Below, one piece after another: positions 1 through 7,623 of a DNA stretch of 32,925 bases; position 1 is the first letter of the stretch; every line of letters begins with the position of its first letter. The notes under the pieces are model-generated. The model did not search any database. It worked only from the letters and a program-made list of their open reading frames with translations, and was not told the DNA's origin. Both the position numbers and the translations under genes were made by a program. This DNA is from an uncultured Myxococcales bacterium (GTDB taxonomy: Bacteria; Myxococcota_A; Polyangia; Polyangiales; Polyangiaceae): assembly GCA_937872925.1 (NCBI GenBank), contig CALMUT010000137.1, positions 1 through 32,925 of the forward strand. The letters run 5' to 3'.

Positions 1-221
1 CTCGCATCCGCGGAAGCGTCGGGTTGCGCGTCCGCGCCGGTGTCGGCGGGCGCGTCCGTTGCCCCGACGTCGCTACCGGAGTCCAGCACTCCGCCCGTGC
101 CGCCCGCCGCGTCTGCGAATCCTCCTGGAGGCTTGCGCTGCGGGTCTTCTTCACTCGTGGCACATGCCGCGAAGAGCGCGCTTGCCAAGGTGGCGCCACA
201 TAGAGTTGCTAGAGCCCGCAT
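1..221 (-). CDS. Secreted lipoprotein, N-terminal part only
   Basis: The gene starts at an ATG on the minus strand and runs off the left edge, leaving about 73 codons. The N-terminus has a hydrophobic stretch ending in LFAAC, a lipobox that would acylate Cys20. It is followed by an Ala/Asp/Gly/Pro-rich linker with repeated DA/PD units, as is common in myxobacterial surface lipoproteins before a folded domain. That domain is outside the window, so no function can be given. It lies 47 bases downstream of the CAP lipoprotein gene on the same strand and could share its transcript. The lipoprotein call is well supported; everything else is unknown. Confidence 0.75.
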   Translation of the reverse strand, partial: MRALATLCGATLASALFAACATSEEDPQRKPPGGFADAAGGTGGVLDSGSDVGATDAPADTGADAQPDASADA

Positions 222-268
222 CGGTTTCGTCCGAGTCTAGCGCGAAGGGAGCGGTCCGTGCAGGCGCT

Positions 269-1141
269 TCAACGATAGAAGTTGTGCACGAGCCACACGC
301 GACCGTCCGACGTGGTGTGCACGCCACAGGCTACGGAGCGGTATCCCGGGTCCATCATGTTGTTATAGTGACCGTGCGCGGGCCCAGTGCCGGGCCCTTC
401 GTCGAACATGGCCTTGGCGCATCCGTCGACCACGGTGTCGATGGACCCTTGCCAGCCGGGGCATTCGTTTTGCGCCGACTCTTGGCATTTGCCGAAAGAG
501 CCGTGGGGCGTTTGCGTCGCCGCGTCACTGGCCGCGGAACTATCTGCACAGCTCACGCGCTCCGCGTGGGGACTCACCGCCGCAACGCCGCGGGTCGCGC
601 GGTATTGGTTGATGCGATCGATGCAGCGGGCGCGCGCTGCGGCGTGGGGATCGCTGCTTGGGGGCGGGGTCACCGGCGGGGGCGCCGTTGTCGGTGGCGG
701 CGCGGTGGTGGGCGGCGGTGCGGGGGGAGCGCTGGCTTGGCCGCCGGGCATGCAGGACGGCCCGACGGGCGTGGAAAAGCAGCCGGCCCCCGCCTTGCAA
801 TCGGCGTCCGTGCGGCATCCACCGCAACGGCCGCCCACACAACGGGCGAAGGGACATTGAAAATCATTGTCGCTGGCGCAGGGAATGCCGCCCAGCGGTT
901 GTGGGCCGGTGGCGGGGGGTGGCGTCGCAGGCGGAGCCGTGGCCACGGGGGGCGGAGCGCCTTGAGAAGGATAGGGCTGCGGCTGCGGCTCGGGGCCCGG
1001 TGCTGGAGGGCCGGCCTGCCCCTGCTGCCCAGGAACGCCATAGGGATTCGGCGCGCGGGCCGGTGGCGTGTCTTCGCGCTTACACGCGACGGCGACTATT
1101 GCCGCGATGGCGGCGACCCAGGTGACCCGTCGAAAAACCAT
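269..1141 (-). CDS. CAP (SCP-like) domain lipoprotein
   Basis: This 290-residue protein starts with a signal peptide ending in VAVAC (lipid Cys20). A long Pro/Gln/Gly-rich linker follows (about 25-160) and contains a short Cys-rich knot with about ten cysteines at 87-132. The C-terminal 120 residues look like a CAP/SCP domain: an opening helix with RINQYRATRGV, a middle segment with HGSFGKCQESAQN, and a closing segment with GHYNNMMDPGYRSVACGV then VWLVHNFYR. The spaced His and Glu residues fit the CAP cavity. Bacterial CAP proteins are secreted and their biochemical role is mostly unknown. The gene is divergent from frr, with about 130 bases between the starts. Confidence 0.85.
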   Translation of the reverse strand: MVFRRVTWVAAIAAIVAVACKREDTPPARAPNPYGVPGQQGQAGPPAPGPEPQPQPYPSQGAPPPVATAPPATPPPATGPQPLGGIPCASDNDFQCPFARCVGGRCGGCRTDADCKAGAGCFSTPVGPSCMPGGQASAPPAPPPTTAPPPTTAPPPVTPPPSSDPHAAARARCIDRINQYRATRGVAAVSPHAERVSCADSSAASDAATQTPHGSFGKCQESAQNECPGWQGSIDTVVDGCAKAMFDEGPGTGPAHGHYNNMMDPGYRSVACGVHTTSDGRVWLVHNFYR

Positions 1142-1271
1142 TTGCTTGGACCCTTATTGCCCCGGATATCGCCCCGGAGCGTCGATGTCGAGGCATTCTT
1201 CGCAGGACTGGTGACCGGGCTCACCTATAGCGCGAAGCGGTGTTATATGGTCCACCCTACGGAGGTAGACG

Positions 1272-1829
1272 ATGATCGACGAGGTGCTGAATGACCTCGC
1301 TTCGGCGGCAGATAAAGCCAAAGATGCCCTGAAGCGCGAGCTTAGTAAGTTGCGAACCGGCCGCGCGCACGCGGGAATGCTCGATTCCATCCGTGTCGAC
1401 TACTACGGCCAAGTCACGCCCCTTGCGCAAATGGCGTCCATCGGTGTGCCCGAGCCGCGAATGCTGACGGTCAAACCCTGGGACAAGTCGCAAGTCAGCT
1501 TGATTGAAAAAGCCCTGCGAGAGAGCGATCTTGGCATCAATCCGCAGGTCGACGGCGAGCTGATCCGAGTGCCCATCCCCCATTTGAGCGAGGAGCGGCG
1601 CAAAGATCTGGTCAAAGTGGCCAAGAAGCAGGGAGAAGAGTGCAAGATCGCCATCCGCAAGGTGCGGCACGACGCCCTCGACCTGCTCAGCGAGATGAAG
1701 CAGAGCGGAGACGCGAGCGAAGACGAAGTGGATCGCGCCAAGAAGAAGGCAGAAGAGACGGTTTCCTCCGCCGTAGGCGATGTGGACCAGATCATCTCGG
1801 CGAAGGAAAAGGACATCCTGGCGGTCTGA
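1272..1829 (+). CDS. frr: Ribosome recycling factor
   Basis: The 185-residue product has the usual RRF length and sequence along its whole extent. It has an N-terminal helix with KRELSKLRTGRAHAGMLD, a beta domain with VDYYGQVTPLAQMASI and VPEPRMLTVKPWD, and the C-terminal helices with SEERRKDLVKVAKKQGEECKI. RRF works with EF-G to split post-termination ribosomes in the cytoplasm. A GGAGGT Shine-Dalgarno lies about five bases before the ATG, which fixes the start. In many bacteria frr follows pyrH and tsf; here the upstream neighbour is a divergent CAP lipoprotein gene, so the usual cluster is not kept. Confidence 0.97.
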   Translation: MIDEVLNDLASAADKAKDALKRELSKLRTGRAHAGMLDSIRVDYYGQVTPLAQMASIGVPEPRMLTVKPWDKSQVSLIEKALRESDLGINPQVDGELIRVPIPHLSEERRKDLVKVAKKQGEECKIAIRKVRHDALDLLSEMKQSGDASEDEVDRAKKKAEETVSSAVGDVDQIISAKEKDILAV

Positions 1830-1873
1830 ACCGGCGGCCCAAGCAGTGGGAATTTACCAGTGGTTTTGATGGC

Positions 1874-1902
1874 TTGACAGCTTAGGGCTAGTACGGACAC
1901 AT
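1874..1902 (+). promoter_or_regulatory. Possible sigma-70-type promoter for the PP2C gene
   Basis: A perfect TTGACA lies at 1874-1879 in the gap between frr and the phosphatase gene. A -10 element 17-18 bases downstream is poor (at best three of six consensus bases, CACATT). The support is the -35 alone, so this is weak. Confidence 0.25.
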
Positions 1903-1941
1903 TTTCTTGAGGCAGACTGCGTAGGAGCAGCTCGATATCCC

Positions 1942-2805
1942 ATGGCAAAATTGCGTGCAGTGGCGGCCGGCATCAGTGACGTCGGTCTTCAGCGCGATCA
2001 CAACGAGGACAGTTTTGCGATCCTCAAGGATCACGAGCTGTACGTCGTGGCCGATGGCATGGGTGGGCACCGAGCGGGGGACGTCGCTAGCCGCCTCGCC
2101 ACGGATGCCATGGTGGACTTCTTCCGCGCGACAGCGGCGGACGACGTCACCTGGCCGTTCCACTTCGACGCGCGCCTTTCCGAGGAAGAGAACCGGCTGC
2201 TCACGGGGATCCGCATCGCGAACCGTCAGATCATCGAACGTAGCCTGCGCTCGCGAGAGTGCCATGGCATGGGCACGACGGTCGTGGGTGCGCTCTTCGC
2301 TCCCGAAAAGCAGACCATGTTCATCGGCCATGTGGGCGACAGCCGCGCGTACCGCATTCGCGAGGGCGGCATCAGTCAACTGACTCGGGATCACTCACTG
2401 GTCAACGACTACTTGCTCGCCATGCCGGAGCTCTCCGAAGAGCAACGTAGCGAGTTGCCGAAGAACGTGATCACCCGCGCCCTGGGTATGCAAGATCACG
2501 TCACGGTCGACCTGCAGAGCGATGGCGCTGAGGAAGGCGATCTGTATTTGCTGTGTTCGGACGGCCTGTCCGGAATGATGGAAGACGACGAGCTGCTCGA
2601 AGTCGTGGGCAATGCAGCGGATCTGACCGAGGCCTGTAACCGCCTGGTCGCCATCGCCAACGAACACGGCGGAGAAGACAACATTACGGCAGTCGTGATC
2701 CGCATCGAGCCCTGCCCGCCCACGGCGGACGTACCCCTGCGCGACGCGGCGACCGAGCCGGCGGAGGCTTTCAAGCCAGTGACGCCGAAGAAGACCGAGA
2801 AGTAG
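1942..2805 (+). CDS. PP2C-family Ser/Thr protein phosphatase
   Basis: This 287-residue soluble protein carries the PP2C (PPM) metal-binding motifs in order: the DHNED region at 19-23, VADGMGGH at 36-43, GHVGDSRAYR at 129-138, LCSDGLSGMM at 204-213 and GGEDNIT at 243-249. The Asp residues in these motifs bind the two metal ions that dephosphorylate Ser/Thr. It has no membrane segment, so it is cytoplasmic. It would counteract Hanks-type kinases; one such kinase is encoded at 24927-26459, but no direct link is visible. The gene is 112 bases after frr and converges with the next gene, only six bases separating the two stops. Confidence 0.95.
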   Translation: MAKLRAVAAGISDVGLQRDHNEDSFAILKDHELYVVADGMGGHRAGDVASRLATDAMVDFFRATAADDVTWPFHFDARLSEEENRLLTGIRIANRQIIERSLRSRECHGMGTTVVGALFAPEKQTMFIGHVGDSRAYRIREGGISQLTRDHSLVNDYLLAMPELSEEQRSELPKNVITRALGMQDHVTVDLQSDGAEEGDLYLLCSDGLSGMMEDDELLEVVGNAADLTEACNRLVAIANEHGGEDNITAVVIRIEPCPPTADVPLRDAATEPAEAFKPVTPKKTEK

Positions 2806-2811
2806 CCGCCG

Positions 2812-3387
2812 CTACTCGTCGCAGTTCTCGAAGACGAAGAAACCTTCACCTTCGCAGAACAGGGTGGGCTGCTGGGCCGCGACCAGCGCCGGGCACGAGA
2901 ATTTCGCCCAGACACGGCCCGTTGCCACTTGGAGCGGTGCGTCGGCAACGCTCACGGTGCACGGCATAGCGTCTTCGTTCTTCACAGTCTCAAGCACCGT
3001 CGGGTTGCGATGCAGAATGGTCGCCGTGCCCGTGCCCTCGGGCGCAACCTCGCCGGTGACGCTGAAAGAAACACCCTTGTGGGTGGCGTTGCCGTTGATC
3101 TTGAAGACCCCACCGGATTTGCGCACGCTACAGCTGACCGACGCGCCGCTCTCGCCGTCCACGACGCGAGAACCAGGCTTGGTGGCGTCCGGCGGTGGTG
3201 AGCCGACGAATGCGGAGTGGCCACCGACCGTGCACTTCTTATTAGGCGGCGTGACCGAAGACGGGGCCGAGCGGATATTCACGTTGACGCCGCCCTGTGG
3301 AGGCGGCGGAACCGGATCGCTGCAGCCGAACGTTCCGAGCAGGCTGAGCCCGAGCGCTGCCGTAAGATTCCCCTTAAGCATCATCAT
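2812..3387 (-). CDS. Small lipoprotein of unknown function
   Basis: I chose the first of three consecutive ATG codons at 3387, because GAGAGG lies about six bases upstream. The reading frame stays open further upstream to 3474, but that part reads as a basic leader without signal features. The 191-residue product has a signal peptide ending in GTFGC, then a Pro-rich linker, then a beta-rich domain with five cysteines (CTVGGHS, VSCSVRK, PCTVS, KFSC, LFCEG) and the C-terminal FVFENCDE. I do not recognise the family. It lies downstream of the trans-sulfuration gene on the same strand, with 111 bases between, so co-transcription is possible. Confidence 0.7.
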   Translation of the reverse strand: MMMLKGNLTAALGLSLLGTFGCSDPVPPPPQGGVNVNIRSAPSSVTPPNKKCTVGGHSAFVGSPPPDATKPGSRVVDGESGASVSCSVRKSGGVFKINGNATHKGVSFSVTGEVAPEGTGTATILHRNPTVLETVKNEDAMPCTVSVADAPLQVATGRVWAKFSCPALVAAQQPTLFCEGEGFFVFENCDE

Positions 3388-3498
3388 GGTACCTCTCGCA
3401 ATCGACTGGTCTTTCTTAGCTGCAATCGGCAAAAAGCGCCACGTTCTGTGAGCCCGTCCGCGCGTTTTTGCCAATATTTCCCGAGCCCTGCGCCCGGC

Positions 3499-4665
3499 TC
3501 AGCTTTCCGCTGCGCTTTTCAGGCCACGCTGGAGATCCGCCCACAGGTCCTCGGGGTCCTCTAGCCCCACGCTCAGGCGGACCAGGCTGTCGGAGATCCC
3601 GGTCTGCTCGCGCACCTCTTTGGGGATGGATGCGTGGGTCATGATCGCCGGGTGCTCCGCCAAGGACTCGACCCCGCCCAAGCTCTCCGCCAGGGTGAAG
3701 ACCGAAAGCGCGCTCAAGAAGCGACGGGCTTCCTGCTCGCCGCCTTCCAGCTCCACGCTGATCATGCCGCCCGGGCCGCCCATCTGTTTGCGGGCCAGGG
3801 CGTGGTCTGGATGGCTTTCCAGTCCCGGATAGTGCACGCGGCGTACGCCGGCTGCGGATTCCAGTCGCTTGGCTAGGTCCAGGGCGCTCTGCACGTGGCG
3901 CCGCATGCGCACGGGTAGAGTCTTGATCCCGCGCAGCACCAGGTAGCAATCCATCGGGCTCGGCACCGCGCCGATGGCGTTCTGGAAGAATCGGATCTGC
4001 TCGGCCATGGCGTCATCGCTCGTGATCAGCGCACCGCCAACGACGTCAGAATGCCCGTTGATATACTTCGTGGTCGAGTGCATCACCGCAGTTGCGCCGA
4101 GCTCCAGGGGCCGCTGCAGCACCGGTGACGCAAATGTGTTGTCCACGATGAGCGGTAACTTCGCGTCCGTCGCGACCTTTGCCACCGCACGGATATCGAA
4201 GACTTTCAGCATGGGATTGGTCGGCGTTTCCATCCACACCAGCTTGGTCGACGCTTTGATGGCTTCTTCTACGTTGCCGACGTCGCGCATGTCGACGAAG
4301 GAGGTCTCGATGCCCATGGGCCGCATTACCTTGTCGAATAGGCGAAAGGTGCCGCCATAGACGTCGTCCCCGGACACCACGTGATCCCCCGGCTTGAGCG
4401 TATGCAACAAGGTCAAGGTCGCTGCGCTGCCACTGCCGAAGGCAAACCCGTGCGTGCCGCCCTCGAGCGCCGCCAAACACGACTCCAGAGCCTCTCGGGT
4501 CGGGTTGCCGCTGCGCGAGTACTCGAAGCGCGCCGGTTTGCCCGGCTCGGACTGGGCAAAGGTGCTCGCGAGCACGATGGGCTGCATGACTGCCCGGTGG
4601 ATCGGATCGGGAGATTGGCCCGCGTGGATGGCCAATGTGTCTATGGAACGAGATTTTACCGCCAT
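3499..4665 (-). CDS. Trans-sulfuration PLP enzyme (cystathionine gamma-lyase or gamma-synthase)
   Basis: The 388-residue protein is full length for the Cys/Met-metabolism PLP enzymes (fold type I). The cofactor lysine is Lys200 in HSTTKYINGHSDVVGG; Asp175 in PLIVDNTFASP would bind the pyridine nitrogen. YSRSGNPT at 49-56 and GSGSAAT mark the active-site and phosphate-binding regions. The C-terminal ESLGGVESLAEHPAIMTHASIP and LSVGLEDPEDL resemble gamma-lyases, but gamma-synthases share most of this, so I give no symbol. A lyase would make cysteine from cystathionine; a synthase would make cystathionine from an O-acylhomoserine. No other sulfur-amino-acid gene is nearby. No clear Shine-Dalgarno precedes the ATG. 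Confidence 0.9.
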   Translation of the reverse strand: MAVKSRSIDTLAIHAGQSPDPIHRAVMQPIVLASTFAQSEPGKPARFEYSRSGNPTREALESCLAALEGGTHGFAFGSGSAATLTLLHTLKPGDHVVSGDDVYGGTFRLFDKVMRPMGIETSFVDMRDVGNVEEAIKASTKLVWMETPTNPMLKVFDIRAVAKVATDAKLPLIVDNTFASPVLQRPLELGATAVMHSTTKYINGHSDVVGGALITSDDAMAEQIRFFQNAIGAVPSPMDCYLVLRGIKTLPVRMRRHVQSALDLAKRLESAAGVRRVHYPGLESHPDHALARKQMGGPGGMISVELEGGEQEARRFLSALSVFTLAESLGGVESLAEHPAIMTHASIPKEVREQTGISDSLVRLSVGLEDPEDLWADLQRGLKSAAES

Positions 4666-4750
4666 GGGCTGGCGGATCTAGCGCAGGGCGCGACGCGCGC
4701 AAAGCGTCGTGAAGGGCGCGCGAGCAATTGGGTTCGGGCGGGTGGACTCT

Positions 4751-4797
4751 GCCGCCGCCGCGGTCGCCGCCACCGACGCGGTCGCCGCCGCCGCTGC
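4751..4797. repeat. Short imperfect GC-rich tandem repeat
   Basis: An 18-base unit occurs twice: GCGGTCGCCGCC at 4760-4771 and again at 4778-4789, embedded in a longer run of GCC triplets. It lies between the divergent trans-sulfuration gene and the Cys-rich secreted protein gene. It may be noncoding slippage sequence; no function is evident. Confidence 0.4.
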
Positions 4798-4870
4798 CCC
4801 CGATCCCAGAACGGCGTCATGAGCCCTGTCGTCCCTTGCCCTTGGCGGGTGCCTTGAAACGCCCCGCGTC

Positions 4871-5854
4871 ATGCTAGCCTGCAGGCGCATGTTAGCGCGG
4901 TTCGCGGTTCCGCTCCTTTGCGCAGGCTTTGCCCTGTGCATGTGTCGCCCGCAGGGCGCGGAGTCTGCGAGTACGCCGGAGCCCACGGGCGCAATCCCTG
5001 CGACGGCGCCTGCACGCGCGCCGGATGCGGGCGCCCCAGCCGCGACGGCGCTCGATGCTGCGACCGCGGCGCCACCGCAAGCACCAGGCGTCGTGGTGCT
5101 CGAGCACGCGCCGTGTCGCTCGGACCGATCTGCGCTGCGCGTTGCCCTCGCCGCCAACGGCAGCGTCAGCGTTACGACTGCCGGCGCGCCCCCACAAACT
5201 GGAAGCGTGCCTGACGCCGAGGTCGACGCTTTGGTCCGGGCGCTCGCCGCGGCGGGCGTCGAACGTTGGGGCAATCTACGCTGCAAACAGAGCGAGCAGA
5301 GTCGCTGCGGCATGCATCCCTGCGTCGTCACGTTGAAGGTGCGCGTCGGCGGCGTCGAACACCTTGCGTCCAGCGATGGCAGCGCTGCACACGCCGAACT
5401 GGCCCGTGGGATTGCGCGAGTAAAACGCGTCGCGCAGACCTGGCGCTACCTCGACTCGGATCTCGACCCCGACGCCGCTGGCCCCTGCCAATCCGCCCAC
5501 GACTGCGGCCTGGTCCAGGACAGCTGCGGCGGTCTGCACGCAGCCCTGGCTAGCAAAGCCAAAGCCCGCGCCGCCAGCGGCGATTGCGCGCTGGCGATCT
5601 TTCCCAAGTCCGGAGTCGAACCCAACTGCGTCGCGGGCCGCTGTGCGCTGTTGCCGGTGCTCGGCAACGCCCGCAGCTGCACCCGCAGCGCCGAATGTTC
5701 CGCCGTCAGCCATTGCGGGCACTACGGCGCCGTGCGCCGCGACCAATTGAAGAAGATCGCCCTCAAAAACGACCACCGCGCTTGCAACGCACCGAGCGGT
5801 CCCGTGCCGCCGGTAGCGTGTTTGCACGGCGTGTGTGTGACGCGAGGGCCGTAG
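4871..5854 (+). CDS. Secreted Cys-rich protein of unknown function
   Basis: The 327-residue product starts MLACRR, and a second in-frame ATG at 4889 gives a cleaner signal peptide (MLARFAVPLLCAGFALCMC); either could be used. The hydrophobic core ends in a Cys-containing stretch that is not a textbook lipobox. An Ala/Pro-rich linker runs to about residue 70. Next come a possible folded domain (about 75-185) and then a Cys-rich C-terminus with spaced pairs such as CQSAHDCGLVQDSCGG, NCVAGRC and CTRSAECSAVSHCGHYG. The cysteine spacing suggests disulfide-stabilised export. I do not recognise the family. Confidence 0.65.
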   Translation: MLACRRMLARFAVPLLCAGFALCMCRPQGAESASTPEPTGAIPATAPARAPDAGAPAATALDAATAAPPQAPGVVVLEHAPCRSDRSALRVALAANGSVSVTTAGAPPQTGSVPDAEVDALVRALAAAGVERWGNLRCKQSEQSRCGMHPCVVTLKVRVGGVEHLASSDGSAAHAELARGIARVKRVAQTWRYLDSDLDPDAAGPCQSAHDCGLVQDSCGGLHAALASKAKARAASGDCALAIFPKSGVEPNCVAGRCALLPVLGNARSCTRSAECSAVSHCGHYGAVRRDQLKKIALKNDHRACNAPSGPVPPVACLHGVCVTRGP

Positions 5855-5925
5855 TCAGAGATCGGTCCACGGGCGGCCTGAATTTCTCGCGTCACAGCGA
5901 CACGTGGCGGGGCATTCGGAGTCGG

Positions 5926-5943
5926 CGGCACGCTGTCGTGCCG
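5926..5943. promoter_or_regulatory. 7-bp inverted repeat upstream of the DUF2330 gene
   Basis: CGGCACG and CGTGCCG flank a four-base loop (CTGT). It sits about 70 bases after one gene and 28 bases before the next. There is no T-run after it, so it could be an operator, a weak terminator or chance in GC-rich DNA. Confidence 0.3.
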
Positions 5944-5970
5944 TGCTCAGCGCCATGTTATGACGATTAG

Positions 5971-7623
5971 ATGATGCTCAAGAAACTGGTCTTCAGTGGA
6001 GCACTGATCGCGGCGGTGGGGGCGACAACTCCGGCGGACGCGTTCTGTGGATTTTACGTGAGCGGCGCCGACGCTGAACTCTTCAACAACGCCACGATGG
6101 TGGTGATGATGCGCGAGGGCAAGCTCACGGTGCTCAACATGCAGAATAACTACCAAGGGCCACCCCAAGATTTTGCGTTGGTGGTTCCGGTCCCGGTCGT
6201 TCTGCAAAAGGAGAACGTCAAGACGCTTCCGGCGGAAGTGTTCAGTCGCGTCGACCAACTCGCCGCGCCGCGGCTGGTCGAATACTGGGAGCAAGATCCC
6301 TGTGCGCCGCAGATCCGTCACGAACGGGCGGCGATGGCCGCGTCTCCCGCCGCACCGATGGCCCGCGCGAAGAAGAGCGGGGGTGCGGATCTGGGTGTAA
6401 AAATCGAAGCTCAGTTCAAAGTGGGCGAGTACGAGATCCTGATCCTCAGTGCTAAAGACTCCGGCGGCCTGGACAAGTGGCTGCGGCTCAAGAACTACAA
6501 GATCCCGGAAGGAGCCGAGGCGGTGCTGCGGCCCTACGTCCAGCAAGGTATGAAGTTCTTCGTGGCCAAGGTGGACGTGAAGAAGGTCCGCTTTGATGAC
6601 GGTCGGGTGGTCCTGTCACCCTTGCGTTTCCACTACGAGTCCAAGGACTTCAACCTGCCGGTGCGTCTGGGGCTTTTGAATTCCAACGGCGAGCAGGATC
6701 TGATCGTGCACATCTTGGCCAAGGGACAGCGCTACGAAGTGGCCAACTACAACAATGTCACGATCCCCACCAACCTCGATGTTGCCGAAGCCGCGCGCGA
6801 TCAATTTGGGTCCTTCTACACAGCACTCTTTTCCACGGTAATGGAAAAGCACCCCAAGTCGGTGATCACCGAATACTCGTGGGACGCCGGCAGCTGCGAT
6901 CCGTGTCCGACGCCGCCGCTCCGCCAGAACGATTTGGCAACGCTGGGCGCCGACGTGCTTCCGTCAGCGCTGGAACAACCCGCGCTGGCTCTGCCACCAG
7001 GACGGCCGGTTCGCCCCGGAAGGCGCGCGCCCCGTCGTCGCTTTTGGGGCGGGGGTGGTTTCGTGCTCACGCGGCTCCACGCCCGCTACAAGAAGGACAG
7101 CCTGGGCGAAGATTTGGTGTTTCAGGCGGCGCCGCCCATCGCGGGTGGTCGGGAGCGCATGGGTGCCGATGGCGAGGTGGAGCAGGGTTCGGTCCCGACG
7201 AGCACCAACAACTTCCAAGCTCGCTACGCGATCCGGCATTCTTGGAAAGGTCCCATCGAGTGCGATAACCCAAGGCGGGGGCGTTGGGGCGGGCCGCCGA
7301 AGGGAGAAACTGGCAGCACACAGCCGCGAGCCGCGTCCAATCTCGGCTTTGCGCCGCCAAAGGAGGCCAAGCTCGCCACCTTCCTCACCAAGGATCTCAC
7401 GGATCTCGGCGTCTCCGCACCGAAGCGGGCGCCCGAGCCCACGCTGCCCGCGCCCAAACCTCAAGTGCCCACAGCGCCCGCCGCCGAAGGTGCGCCGCAG
7501 CAGCGAAGCAGCGGCTGCGGCGCTTGCCACATGGACGCCACTTCAAGTCGTGGCGGTGTGTGGGCGGCGTTGCTGTCCGCCCTGGTCGCCGCCGGGCTTG
7601 GACGCCGTCGCCGCCGCTCGTGA
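5971..7623 (+). CDS. DUF2330 protein with MYXO-CTERM tail
   Basis: The 550-residue protein has a signal peptide (cleavage expected after ADA24) and then a domain beginning FCGFYVSGADAELFNNATMVVMMREG, which matches the DUF2330 family: exported proteins of unknown function with features such as DFALVVPVPVVL. A second half (about 310-500) is Pro/Ala-rich and less ordered, with a CGDPCPTPP-like Cys pair. Residues 513-550 form a MYXO-CTERM signal: GCGACHMD, a hydrophobic helix, then five arginines. In myxobacteria such tails direct sorting to the cell surface after cleavage by a myxosortase-type intramembrane protease. The start could be either of two adjacent ATGs. Its stop overlaps the start of the cytochrome gene, implying translational coupling. 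Confidence 0.88.
   Translation: MMLKKLVFSGALIAAVGATTPADAFCGFYVSGADAELFNNATMVVMMREGKLTVLNMQNNYQGPPQDFALVVPVPVVLQKENVKTLPAEVFSRVDQLAAPRLVEYWEQDPCAPQIRHERAAMAASPAAPMARAKKSGGADLGVKIEAQFKVGEYEILILSAKDSGGLDKWLRLKNYKIPEGAEAVLRPYVQQGMKFFVAKVDVKKVRFDDGRVVLSPLRFHYESKDFNLPVRLGLLNSNGEQDLIVHILAKGQRYEVANYNNVTIPTNLDVAEAARDQFGSFYTALFSTVMEKHPKSVITEYSWDAGSCDPCPTPPLRQNDLATLGADVLPSALEQPALALPPGRPVRPGRRAPRRRFWGGGGFVLTRLHARYKKDSLGEDLVFQAAPPIAGGRERMGADGEVEQGSVPTSTNNFQARYAIRHSWKGPIECDNPRRGRWGGPPKGETGSTQPRAASNLGFAPPKEAKLATFLTKDLTDLGVSAPKRAPEPTLPAPKPQVPTAPAAEGAPQQRSSGCGACHMDATSSRGGVWAALLSALVAAGLGRRRRRS

Noticed and set aside
59..1294. 411-codon plus-strand frame across the CAP gene and into frr
   Set aside because: It overlaps two well supported genes, is Arg/Gly-rich and has no signal or domain.
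3480..3500. GAGCC/GGCTC hairpin after the trans-sulfuration gene as a terminator
   Set aside because: The stem is short with an 8-base loop and there is no T-run in the direction of transcription.
7284..7619. Upstream extension of the cytochrome frame
   Set aside because: It lies inside the DUF2330 gene and would bury the lipoprotein signal peptide; the GTG at 7620 explains the overlap and signal.
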